From Posidonia oceanica (lineage: Eukaryota > Streptophyta > Magnoliopsida > Alismatales > Posidoniaceae), in the NCBI GenBank assembly GCA_037176725.1, contig JAZBRS010000011.1:9114001-9178000 (forward strand): a DNA stretch of 64,000 bases. Reading direction: 5' to 3'. Each line of letters starts with the position of its first letter. Positions within the stretch are counted from its first letter, which is position 1. Below are positions 34,424 through 45,478 of this stretch, one piece after another. The translations under genes and the position numbers were made by a program. A model generated the notes under the pieces. It was given only the letters and a program-made list of their open reading frames with translations. It did not search any database and had not been told where the DNA came from.

Positions 34424-35869
34424 TGATGGATGGATTCCACCTTGAATACTTACTAATTTTCATTCTGCTGCGTTTTTGGACTTCTTGTTGAGCATTTCAC
34501 TATGGTTTTATGCATTATAGGACCAGCCAGGTCTAGGAAGCTGTATAATTTTTTCCCATTGCGACTAGTATTTACTTGTCTTAGTTTACATATCATTAGA
34601 AGTATTAGATGCTACAATACTTCTATTCATTACTGTGGAAGATTACTCAACAGTGGCACCTTATAATGTAATGAATTTAGTATCCCAAAGTAGTGTATTC
34701 CCCTCTGTACCCTCATTTACTCAAACAGAGGGGAACTTGGAATGCTTTCTTCCCACTCATTTTGATCTCTTAGAGGAATTTTGGGGAACAGAGACTATTA
34801 CTGAAGTCTAGAGTATATATCCTACTGTAAACAGATTGCTGGTAAAAATTTAGAAATCCAGTCTCACTTTTGGTCATGATGTAGTTGTTCTTGTCCGAAG
34901 GCCTTTACTTTTAAATCAAATCTGTAGCAGTAAGAAAGGAATAAAGCTCTCCCAATCACAATATATAGTGGTTCCAGATGGCTCTGCTTCCGAGCTTGCG
35001 ATTTACCAATTGAAGATTCGCTCTTATATTATAAACCTTAGGATCTCGGTATTATTGAGGTGTCCTAGTATTCCCAGAAGATTCTAAAAAATGGCAAACT
35101 ATTCTGGAAACAAACAACTTATGATACCAGTTCAAGAAAATCTATACACTTCAAGTAGTTTTCAAAGACCAACAGATAGCATTCTAAGCTTCTATGCTTG
35201 TGTTTATACACAACTTTTATGCATGCTTGTCCTTTTCCTTTCCATTCAAGCTACCTTCCGCTTCTAAGCCAGATAAAACAGGCCCGAAATCCAAGCTTGT
35301 AGGAAAAAACTTAGCTGCAATAACCTTATGCTAAATTTTTTGGTAAAACTAAGCAATTGATTATTTGATGGCGTCCTTAAATTGGATAATGGATCACCAA
35401 GTTTCTTCTCTTGTTTTTGTTAAAAAAAAAAAAAAAAGATTCATTTTTTTGTTTATCTAATGATATTGCAATTTGCTCACATCATTCCATGGAAAAGTAA
35501 CCTAGAAGCAGAGAGGATAAAATGTTAAGCCATCTGCCACGACAAAGGAAAATATTGCATTTGCCAGTATTACTGTAGAGACACTTTACAATATATGGAC
35601 ACTGTCACACTTCTTATAAAGTTCTCTTCGAGGTTATCTGTTTAATGAGCTTCATTTGGCAAAGGATAACACAACATGGTTAATAGAACTTCTTGGCATC
35701 TAGCGTAGATCTTCCTTGAAAGCAATAGCTATACATGCTAAGATACTACAATGATTCTCTGTCAATGATGCCTGTTCCCCTCTTGGTCTAGTCTCTTTTC
35801 TAAGTCCACGTGATCCTTAAGGGCAGCTCCATGGTAGATTATTCTAGTTAAGTGACACTCCTCAACTTG
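34424..35869. other. 3' flank of rubredoxin gene
   Basis: Presumed 3' UTR followed by AT-rich intergenic sequence up to the hAT insertion. No other coding region or clear transposon is seen; an A-run lies at about 35420. Confidence 0.5.
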
Positions 35870-36003
35870 GTTGAGTTCAGTGGTGGAGTTTGGAAATTAC
35901 GAAGGGTGGATCATATAAAAGTCTAATAATTGAAAAAAAAATACTAAATAAAAAGACATGTATTATATTAAAATTATAAATAACAATAAAAGTAACAATT
36001 ACA

Positions 36004-38393
36004 TTACAAAATTCCATGATGAGATCGTATACTCTGAAATCGTTCCATGATAGTCTTATTGTCGATCTCATCGACTACATCTCGCTCAATGTAAGCAACT
36101 AAACAATTATTCATGAACCTATCTCTCATTCTGTTACGCAAATGAGTTTTTATGATATTCATTGCAGAGAATACTCTTTCCACAGAAGCAGTAACAACAG
36201 AAAGAAGCAATGCTAACTTCAAAAGTCGATATATAAGAAAATAAACACGATCCATCTTCAATTCCATAACTTTCTGAGCAAGTTCAGAAATGCCTTTCAC
36301 ATTGGCAAATTAGGATTACCACGGACATCTAATATATATGCATCAAGCTGATTTTCAAGTCTATCAAATTCTTTGCTACAGAAATCAGAAGGATAAAGTT
36401 GTGCAAGTTTAATCAACTTCTCTTTATCAAAAGAGGCAAAATTGTCATTTAGATCAAGACATGCAACACATAGAAGCAATTCTGTGCTTGTCTCACTAAA
36501 ACGATCATTGAGTTCATTGATTAACAAATCAATTACAGTGTTGAAAATATCAAATCGAAAATGATAAATATTCATCTTCTCTTCCTGGCCACGTCGTGGT
36601 CTCCCTGGTTCTTGAAAAATCATATCCATACTTTTAACTTCTATATTATGTTTTTCACAAAATGAACATACTTTTAAAAGTAAAGACTCCCATTTATTGT
36701 CGTCATTTCTCAAAGAATTTAATCGCCTTCGAGAAACTCTCAATAAATTAATAGCATTCACGATATCTTGATCATTTCTCTGTAATGTATCTGACAAATC
36801 ACATGTAATTCCTAAAATTATTTTCATCAAGTGCAACATAAATACAAAGTCAAATGTCTACATAAGGTTCAAATAGGTATTTGCCCGTCCATTTATCTTT
36901 ACATCTTCACCATCAATTTTAAGGATTTGAAGAACATTTACAACCGATGAAAACATATGAGTTAAATTCATTAAAACAGCATAATGTGAACCTCAACGTG
37001 TTTCACCAGCTCTTTTGACTCCAAGTTCTTGATTTTTACCTGTGCCACTTTTAACTTCCCCAGATTCAAGTTCTTTAGCCACTTTTTCAACTTCTTTAGC
37101 CCTAAGAGTATCACGACACTTGCATGAATCTCCAACACAATTCATTACCATGGAAATTATATCAAAGAATGAAGCAACTTCCACATGATTTTCTGCAACT
37201 GCTACAAGTATCAACTGAAGCTGATGAGCAAAACAATGAATGTAGAAAGCACAAGGATTTTCTTTTAGAATCAAAGTCTTTAACCCATTAAACTCTCCTC
37301 GCATGCTGCTAGCACCATCATAACATTGACCGCACAAATTGGTAATGCTAAGTCCAAATGTACACAACAAATCGCAAATGGCATTTTTAAGTGACAAAGC
37401 ACGTGTGTCATTAACATGCACAAGGCCCAGAAAACGCTCAATGATATAGCCATTTCTGTTTACATAGCGTAATACTACTGCCATTTGTTCTTTTGATGCT
37501 ATATCACGAGATTCATCAACTAGAATAGTATAAAAATCATCACCAATATCTTTAACAATCTGTTCAGATGTTTCACTTGCTAATGCGGACACAATATCCT
37601 TCTGAATGTCCGGTGATGTTAGTTTGTTATTCCCTGGAGCATTCTTCAACAAAACTTTTCTAATTTCTTCATTACGTGTAGCAAACTACTTCAACAATTC
37701 AAGAAAATTTCCTTCATTTGAGGACTTTTCAGATTCATCATGACCACGAAAAGGTAAACCTTGATGTAAGAGAAAACGTATGCAATTAATTGAAGCACCC
37801 AAACGAACACTGTATTCCTTTTTATCTCTTTCTGATTGCTTAGAGATAGAAGTAGAAATACTTTGTTCCTCATTTATTAGAGCCATACACTTCAACCTAG
37901 ATGAATTATGCAAACTGTTGTGCTTCCCAACATTATTATATAACCTCTGCTTGTTATTCCAAGCATTAAATCCCCTTGTCACAAAAGCTGGATCAACACC
38001 TACTTCTGGACAAACATAACAAAACAAACAAAAAGCAGTATCTTTCTCCATACTGTACTCTAACCAATCATTAAACTCAGCAAGCCACTCAACATTGAAA
38101 CGGCATTTGTAGTTTCCAAACATGGTGTATGGATAATCATGTCCTTGGGGTCGACAAGGACCTTTTTGCAAATATACTCGTCGTATTCTATTATGATCAT
38201 TAACATGATAACTTGCTATAGGTGGTCTTAAACCAGGATCTGAAATTAGATTTTCAATCTGGAATTCAGAACAAACTTTCTTTGAACTTGAAGATGGTGG
38301 CAGACTACATTCTTGATTACTAGTAGTAGGACTAGGTTTACTTCCCATTGATGATCCCTCTAGAGGCCTCTTTTTTATCAAATATTTATCCAT
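36004..38393 (-). pseudogene. hAT transposase, zinc finger MYM-type protein 1-like, inactivated
   Basis: Minus-strand order: N-terminus MDKYLIKKRP (38393); TTF-type zinc-finger region (...FRFNVEWLAEFNDWLEYSMEKDTAFCLFC-like, about residues 85-150); the DUF4371 / RNase H-like core (DDFYTILVDESRDIASKEQMAVVLRYV..., CYDGASSMRGEFNGLK, IHCFAHQLQL; 37652-36993); and the C-terminal hAT dimerisation domain (LKLALLLSVVTASVERVFSAMNIIK..., 36300-36004). Reading is stopped by TAG at about 37684, TGA at about 36991 in place of the usual W of TRWGSHY, and TAG at about 36863 in place of Q. A small frameshift at about 36300 precedes the last domain. Otherwise the frame is open over 2.1 kb. The intact enzyme would cut and paste the element. 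Confidence 0.88.
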
Positions 38394-38539
38394 ATCTGTC
38401 TACAAAATACAACTACTTCATAATCACATTGCAAAAAATCACATTGCAATTTGCATAAAATAAACATAAACATTGAATAAACGTAGGATTAATTTTTCTG
38501 AAAAATAAACAGACAGAACAAAACCCGATTGAGTTAAAC

Positions 38540-38835
38540 ATTTGAATAAACATTGATTAAACATTGCAATATTTTATCTGAGCAAAACCAATACTCCAAC
38601 TTGGCCAAAACATTAAATAAACATTGATTAAACATTGCAATATTTTATCTGAGCAAAACCAATACCCCAACTTGGCCGAAACATTAAATAAACATTGCAA
38701 TATTTTCTCTGAGCAAAACCAATACCACAACTTGGCCGAAATATTAAATAAACATTGATTAAACATTGCAATATTTTATCTAAACAAAACCAATACCCAA
38801 CTTGGTCGAAACATTAAATAAACATTGCAACAAAC
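38540..38835. repeat. Four tandem units of 60/71 bp in hAT 5' region
   Basis: Units with GAGCAAAACCAATAC followed by CAACTTGGCCGAAACATT begin at about 38580, 38651, 38711 and 38782 (spacing 71, 60, 71). They lie just upstream of the transposase start. Confidence 0.75.
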
Positions 38836-38954
38836 ATTAATTTTACTTGGGGTCCATTCAATAATCAGGTTTGGGGTTTGGGGAATTGGAGTCCATTCAA
38901 TAATCAATCTCTTGTTGGACGAAAAAAAAAAAACAATAATACCTTTGAATTCCC

Positions 38955-39390
38955 AACTTCGCAGAGGGCGTGAGACCGTGAGTGGAGCGGTGAGGGTCAC
39001 AGCTCGCAGAGGGCGTGAGTGGTTGTGGAGCGGCGAGGGCGGAGCGGAGGCCGGAGGGTGAGGGTGGACGCCGCGGACCGGCAGAGGGCGAGAGTAGAGG
39101 CAAGTTAGCAGGTTAGTGGAGGCCGGAGCGGAGGCCGGACGCCGTGGACCGGTGAGGGGCGAGGGTAGAGGGCGACGACCAATGGGGCTGCAGAGCGGAC
39201 TACGGAGGGCGAGGGGCGAGAGCGGAGGGCGGAGGGCGAGATGGGGCTGCAGACCTGCAATCTGTAGAGTGAAGGGCAAGGGCGAGAGCAGAGAGGGGAG
39301 GGCGGAGGGCGAGGGGCGAGGGCGAGGGAGAGAGTGGAGGGTGGGGTCGAGACTCGAGACTCGAGGGAGAATGTTAAGTGGCATGTAGGT
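38955..39390. repeat. G-rich GAGGGCG subterminal tract of hAT element
   Basis: Plus strand is dense in GGAGGGCG / GAGGGGCGAG words without a strict period; it contrasts sharply with the AT-rich rest of the element. It lies between the terminus and the transposase gene, so it may be the promoter/leader or a subterminal transposase-binding region. Proline-rich frames on the minus strand are by-products. Confidence 0.5.
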
Positions 39391-39540
39391 TAGGGTCACA
39401 GGGTGGGTCATTGTACCTTGGTTGGGTGGTGCAAAATTTTCCAAATGTACATAGTAAGAGGTTTTTTTTTTAATTTGGATGGGTCATGTGACCCACCTTG
39501 CCTATATGTGTCTCCGCCACTAGTTGAGTCTCTCTGCTAC

Positions 39541-39914
39541 TGACCAAGAACTGATTCTGTTAACTACAGTGGGCCACTCTTGGCTACAAAAGTAACACTT
39601 GATAGATTAGATGGGGCTTACCCGATGTCGTCATATTGTTGATCTTGATGCGGAAACGTTCCTCGTATGTATTCCCACAGCAACCACTTCTGTTCCTATG
39701 GAGTGAGTCTCTCAAAGCAAAAGCAAAAGAGCTGGAAGAAATGTTATGTGGTTGTGTGTTGAAGCCCTAGAGGGATGTCCCTTTCATAGCACACTCCATA
39801 GCTGTGTTATAATATCTCTCATACACCACTTAATCTAATATGTCTTACAATTGGGCTAGCCCACTAAATAAGTTGGTTAAGTCACATAAGTTGGACAATT
39901 AGATCTAGGTTCAA
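39541..39914 (-). mobile_element. 3' LTR of copia element F
   Basis: The minus strand begins TGTTGAACCTAGATC at 39914, right after a purine tract (minus AAGTGGGAGAT). The end is placed at about 39541 (TGACCAAGAAC on plus) just outside the hAT duplication, but is not confirmed. F was inserted close to the hAT element. Confidence 0.65.
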
Positions 39915-40302
39915 CAATCTCCCACTTGACTTATCTAACTTACTTTATGTTGACAAAACCTTATGTGGAACGATCACTTTCCAATTGCTTAACAAGACAT
40001 ATTAACCTTCATTCAAAAACAACAACCCTCATAGATACTAGTCATAGTGGTAAAATATTGTCAAAATGTATGTCCCTTTCATGTACTAAAATATCTGAGA
40101 TTGAAGTTACAATTGAACACTTTATGTGGCAATCAATATTTTATGAATAAACTTACAAATGTTATGACAATAAAAGTAAAGTTTATTCTCTTTAATTTAT
40201 CTAATGATAAAACAATAGTTCAATATTTAAACAAAATAAAAACTACTAAACAGAGATCATTAAACAAACATGATATCACATAGTACATCAGTGTCTAAAC
40301 CA
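39915..40302 (-). mobile_element. Copia F 3' untranslated region with purine tract
   Basis: AT-rich stretch between the pol end and the 3' LTR; the polypurine tract is at 39915-39925. No coding. Confidence 0.6.
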
Positions 40303-42502
40303 TCAAAGCAAAACCTCAAAAGAATTGACTAAACCTATCTTAAGCACATGTTCACTGTAGGTACCGGGAGGATTGTTATTAGAGAATTTAATTGCCACCT
40401 CATTATCACAATATATCTTTATGGGTTTCCCTATAGAATCCATAACTCTTAAGCATGTGATAAAGTTGCGTATCCAAATAGCTTGTGAAGATGCCATATA
40501 ACAAGCTATATACTCAGCCTCTATGGTGAAAGCAGCAACTGTCTTCTGTTTGGTACTCGACCATGAGACAGCTCCCTCAGCAAGTAAAAAAATATATCCA
40601 GAAGTAGATTTTCTAGTATCAACGCGCCTAGTAAAATCTGAGTCAGAGAATCTCATGACCTTTAGTTGATCTGATCGTCTGTATGTGAGCATGAGATCTT
40701 TAGTTCCTTACAGATATCTCAAAACCTTCTTTGCAGCTTGCCAATGTGAAAGTCCTGGATCACTTTAATATCTTCCCAGATACCTAGTGACAAAAGCTAG
40801 ATCTGGTCAAGTACATGTTTGTGCATAGTTGAGATATCCAACTAATGCAGCATATGGTTTATCCTTCACTGCAAGTCTTTCTGAATCCGATTGAGGTCCT
40901 TGCAATTTTCTTAGTTTATCATTCTTTACAATCGGTGCTTTACCAGGAGCACAATTTTCCATTGAAAACTTCTTTAACACACTTTATATGTAAGATTTCT
41001 AAGACAGCCTGAGTATGCCTAGAGAACTGTTACGGTGAATTTCTATTCCAATAACATAATGGGCTTCACTCATGTCCTTCATATCAAAGTTGTTAGATAG
41101 AACATCTTTAGTCTCCCTTAATAAACTAAGACTTGTACTTGCAAGTAGAATATCATCTACATACAGGACAAGCAGTATCCATTGCTTTCCTTCAGGTGTA
41201 TACATTGATCAATAATGTTTTCTTTAAACCCAAAGGACATGATAACTTCATTAAATTTGAAGTACCATTGTCTATACCTTGCTTGAGCCCATATATAGAT
41301 TTCTTTAGTTTGCAAACCATATGTTCCTTTCCTTTAACCTCAAAACCTTGAGACTGTTGCATGTACACTTCTTCCCCTAATTCGCCATTCAGGAAAGCTG
41401 TTTTCACATCCATCTGATGTAGCTCTAAATCAAAATGAGCTACTAAGGCCATGACTATTCTTAATGAATCATTTGAGGAAATCGGAGAATAAATCTCTAG
41501 TCAATGCCCTCCCTTTGTGTGAAACCCTTTGCCACTAGTCTGGCCTTATACCATTCAATTGATCCATTTGAATTCCTTTTGGTCTTATATACCCATTTAC
41601 AACCAACTGGCTTCTTTTTTAAAGGTAATTGAACGAGTTCCCAGACTTGATTACAATCCATAGAGACAAGCTCTTCTTTCATGGCTTGCAGCCAACTATC
41701 AGAGTTCACACAATTAACAGCCTGTGAAAACGTTACTGGATCGTCGATTCCTTGTCCCATGTCTTCACCAGATAAATATACCACGTAATCTGAAGGAATA
41801 ACTGATTGCTTTTGTCTGTTGGATCTTCTTAAAATGGCCTCTTGATCCTCATGTAAAACCTGAACATGTGAATCAACAATAGGCTCTTCAACTAGTTGTT
41901 CATGTGGTTGTTCTTGAGCCGGTGTAATTACCTCTGAAGTATTGTTTATTGGAACAATAAATGGCAAATACGCCTTAATCTCTTGACTAGGATAGACATT
42001 ATTGTCCTCAGAAACCTGATTGGGAACAATAACATCTTCCTGAGATTCCTCAAAAACATAATCCCTAAAGATACTCTCATTAACACAACCATCCTCTAAG
42101 AAAACGGCTCTGTCTGTTTCACCTATTCTTGTGGTATGTGTTGGACAGTAAAATTTGTAGCCTCTTGACCTCTGAGTAACCAATGAAGTATCCACTGATT
42201 GCCCTTGAATCCAGAGATTTCTCATGTAGGTTGTAAATTTTAGCTTCAGCTGGGCATCCCCAAATGTACATGTAACCTAAACAAGGTTTCCTGTTGGTCC
42301 ATAACTCATAAGGAGTTTTCTCTACGGATTTAGTAGGAACCATGTTGAGAATATGTACTGTTGTCTTTAAAGCTTCACTCCACATTGAGACTGGTAAAAT
42401 TGAGTAACTCATCATAGCCCTAACCATTTCTTTAAACGTTCTGCTTTATCTTTTAGCAACCCCATTCATATTGGGTTTGCCTGACATTGTATACTGAGGT
42501 AC
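40303..42502 (-). pseudogene. 3' half of copia pol (element F): integrase end, RT, RNase H
   Basis: The minus strand starts mid-integrase at 42502 with VPQYTMSG...NGVAKR, then [26 protein letters not shown] and the GYFIGY block, then a linker, RT (KPVGCKWVYKTKRNSNGS, VAKGFTQREGID, MDVKTAFLNGEL, KSIYGLKQG, YVDDILLAS at about 41140-41160) and RNase H (SDFTRRVDTRKSTSGYIF, SWSSTKQKTVA, EAEYIA). The catalytic integrase glutamate of NGVAER is K and is followed by a stop. RNase H lacks about 60 residues between KFSNNN and the terminal EHVLKIGLVNSFEVLL. Several other stops and shifts occur (42119-42225, 41450-41500, 40700-41000). The break at 42502 is the insertion site of element E; the matching 5' half is at 60989-63845. 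Confidence 0.85.
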
Positions 42503-43815
42503 TGTTGAAAAATATCTATGATATATTTAATTTTGATGATAACAAATGGAACTAATGATATTACTTGAGAATATACTCTTCAGTTGATTTTAAGATAGGT
42601 GAATTATCTGAGGAAAGTCAACATTTGAAGAATATCAAGTAAAGCATGAAATGCAGAAGAGAATTCTACATCAGAGACTACATAAAGACAAGAAGAAAGA
42701 TCAAGACAATAGTATTCATGTTGTAATAATTTGTATGCATTTTTCATTATTGTACTCTAAGAAAGGATGTAAAAGATCTCCCAGAACATCCCAAAAATAA
42801 TTAGGAAAATACCTATACCTAAACCTGAGGAATACACTTAGAAAAACTTCAAGGTTTAGAAGTTAGGTCAGAAACGGAAAATCGATTTTCATCGGTATAC
42901 CGTTTTCTGGGATAAGGGCTACAGTAGAAAAATCATTTAAATATGACCGTTGAGTCAAAACAGAAAACCGATTCCCATCGGCATACCGTTTTCTGGGATA
43001 AAGGCTACAGTAGAAAAATCATTTAAATATGATCGTTGAGTCAAATCGGAAAACCGATTTATATTGGAAAATCGAAATCTAGGAATCGGGTCTAAAGCTC
43101 CGAAACCCACCGGAACACCGGTAGTATAATCTACAGCTCAGATTAATATCGGAACATCGTTTCATAATGGAATACCGATTTACTCAATCGTTGGAGATTT
43201 TCGGTCGACCGATTGATTTCGGAATACCGTTTATACTAGCCGTTTGTGAACGTTGAACTAACCATTAGACACAGCTTTGAGTCATGTTATATCTATAAAT
43301 AGGACTCCCATGGACCTACCAAGACACACCAATACTCACAACATCTTGTGCCACTCATTTGCTAAGCTTCCAACTCCAAATTAGTGAGAATACTCCCAAA
43401 TAGCCAAAAAGAGATACTCTGTGCAAATTCCATTGGAAGATCAAAAAGAGATACTACTTGTAAAATTTCTGTAAACAAGGAGGAAACTTCTCTAGCTGTG
43501 AGAAGAGCTCTGCGGGTTTTTGCAGAGGAGGTTGGTCTTCATCAAGTAAGTGTATTTACATTGATAAAGATTAAGGAAACTCCAGAGGGGATCTGGGAGT
43601 GGACTAGGTCGGGTTGGCTGAATCACTATATATACTGTGTCATATATCATTGCCTCTTTTCTCCTTCAGTGTTTGTTATAGTTAATATTCAAACCGTTTA
43701 ACTTAGATCTTTTATTTTGAATATTACTTATTGAATTGTTAAAATTGTTTAAAATTCTGTATAAACTTTAAAAACTCTCTTCACCCCCCTCTAGAGTAGC
43801 CTCTCGATGCTAATA
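42503..43815 (+). mobile_element. 5' LTR of SIRE-like element E (about 1313 bp)
   Basis: Starts TGTTGAAAAATATC, ends CTCTCGATGCTAATA (CA mutated to TA), followed by a primer site. It is preceded by GGTAC (42498-42502), the insertion-site bases. It holds CGG-N4-CCG dyads (42873-43235) and TATAAATA (43294-43301). The reversed LTR end at 63846-64000 matches its last 155 bases closely but ends in the intact CTAACA. Confidence 0.88.
42873..43301 (+). promoter_or_regulatory. Dyad array and TATA box of element E LTR
   Basis: About a dozen half or full copies of CGG-N4-CCG (TCGGTATACCG, TCGGCATACCG, CCGGAACACCGG, TCGGTCGACCGA, CGGAATACCG) alternate with GGAAAACCGATT-type words. The last full dyads at 43201-43235 are about 60 bp upstream of TATAAATA at 43294-43301. 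The arrangement is shared by the LTRs of B and C and by the ORF3 leader at 56413-56949. Confidence 0.7.
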
Positions 43816-43833
43816 ATTGATATCAGAGTTAGG
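43816..43833 (+). other. Primer-binding site of element E
   Basis: ATTGATATCAGAGTTAGG, close to the SIRE-type ATTGGTATCAGAGC for initiator tRNA-Met, directly after the LTR end. Confidence 0.8.
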
Positions 43834-43878
43834 CTATCTAGAAATTAAGATCTAACAATCTATTTTAGACAAAGAAAA

Positions 43879-45233
43879 ATGGCCTCTACCAGTAATAATG
43901 CAATTGAGGGTCAAAGCATTAATAGACCACCATTTTTTGATGGAAACAACTACATTTATTGGAAATGTAGAATGATAATATATTTAAAATCAACAAACTT
44001 CAAACTATGGGATATAACAATTAATGGATTTCCTAAAAATAATAAACCTTATAAAGAATGGAGTAAAGAAGATGAAAGATTAGCTATCCTAGATGCAAAA
44101 GGCCTTAATATACTATTTTGTGTTGTAAATCATGAATAATTTAATAAAATATCAAATTGTACAACTGCACAAAAAGCTTGGCACAATCTTGAAGTAACCC
44201 ATGAAGGAACCAATCAAGTCAAGGAAATAAAAATCAACATGCTAGTACATAAATATGAACTATTTAAAATGAAACCTAATGAGCCTATTGGAGAAATATT
44301 TACTAGATTCTGTGATATCACAAACTCTCTTCAAGCTCTAGGAAAATGTTATCCTCAAAGTGATTTAGTTAGAAAAGTATTAAGATTTTTAACCCCTGAA
44401 TGGGAAAAGAAAACTACTACCATAAAAGAAGCTAAAGATTTATCTACTTATGCTCTAGAAAATTTAATTGGTAATTTAACTTCATATGAAGTTCAAATGC
44501 AAGAAAAAGAAAATGACAAACAACCGAGTAAAAAGGAAATTGCACTTAAAACAACTACTAACTCAGAAATAGAAATGAAGATGATGAAGAAATCGCTCTC
44601 TTTACCAGAAGATTCAAAAGATTTATAAGAAACAAAAAGTTTTCAAAGAAAGGAAAATTTAATAAACAAGAAGATACACCATTATGCTTTAACTGTAACA
44701 AACCTGGACATCTCAAGAGAGATTGTCCTTTGCTTAAAATAAATAATTTTAGAAAAGAAAATAGAAGGCCTAAGAAAAAGGCTCTCCAAGCCACATGGGA
44801 TGAGACTGATTCTTCCTCTGATGAAGAATCATCATCTGATTCTTCCTCTGATGAAGAATCATCATCTGATTCTGAAAGAGCAAATATGTGCTTCATGGCA
44901 CAAGAAGAATGCTCTATCTCCCAAAATGATGACATGGAAGAGCTATTAGATGCCTTTAATGTTTTATATGAAAAATATAAAACTCTAAAAACATCCTCAA
45001 AACTTCTAAATCAACAAAATGATGATTTAGTAAAGAAAAATGATGCACTAGTAAATGAAGAAGAAAAATTAATGTCTGAAAATGAAAACCTAAATATTAA
45101 GAATACTGAATTAAATATGGATCTAAAACACATGAGATATAAGATTTCCAACTTAGAAAAGGATATAAAAACTTTAAAAGATAAGAGTAATGATCTCTAT
45201 AACACTGTTGTAAAATTTACTAATGGAAAGTAA
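43879..45233 (+). pseudogene. gag of SIRE-like element E, broken
   Basis: ATG at 43879 opens MASTSNNAIEGQSINRPPFFDGNNYIYWK, the UBN2-type capsid start. An in-frame TAA follows at about 44137; the frame resumes (AQKAWHNLEVTHEGTNQVK..., KYELFKMKPNEPIGEIFTRF) to about 44560, where a one-base shift moves it to the last frame. There a CCHC knuckle (CFNCNKPGHLKRDC, near 44690-44735) precedes the basic RRPKKKALQATW stretch, a duplicated acidic SSSDEESSSD repeat (44809-44870), and a long asparagine/lysine-rich coiled-coil segment to 45233. It is the nucleocapsid and capsid precursor. Homologous to the gag remnant at 18108-19532. Confidence 0.85.
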
Positions 45234-45478
45234 AATCTAGATTTACTATTATCTAGTTAAAGATCTTCAATGTACAAACAAGGTATTGGTTATTCCTCTT
45301 TTAAGGATAAACCATACAAAAATGGATTTATTAGAGAATTAACACATGAAAAATACATTTTTGTGATAAAGAAACCAAATCCATCTAAGTGAGAACAAAG
45401 GGATAGATTTGGCAACAGTAGATTTCGTCCTACCAAAATATGGGTACCTAAAGCTTTGTTATCCTTTAATGTAGGAAC

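Larger units (their letters stand above)
35878..39522 (-). mobile_element. hAT DNA transposon with inverted termini and 8-bp duplication
   Basis: Left end CAGTGGTGGAG (35878) and right end CTCCGCCACTA (39512-39522) are inverted repeats, 9 of 11 matching. They are flanked by GTTGAGTT (35870-35877) and GTTGAGTC (39523-39530), an 8-bp duplication as expected for hAT elements. It encodes one MYM/TTF-type transposase on the minus strand. The promoter-side third contains roughly 60/71-bp tandem repeats and a G-rich tract. At 3645 bp it is near full length but the transposase is dead. Confidence 0.88.

Noticed and set aside
38776..39444. 222-codon minus-strand frame
   Set aside because: It runs through the G-rich subterminal tract of the hAT element; composition artefact (P, S, L, R).
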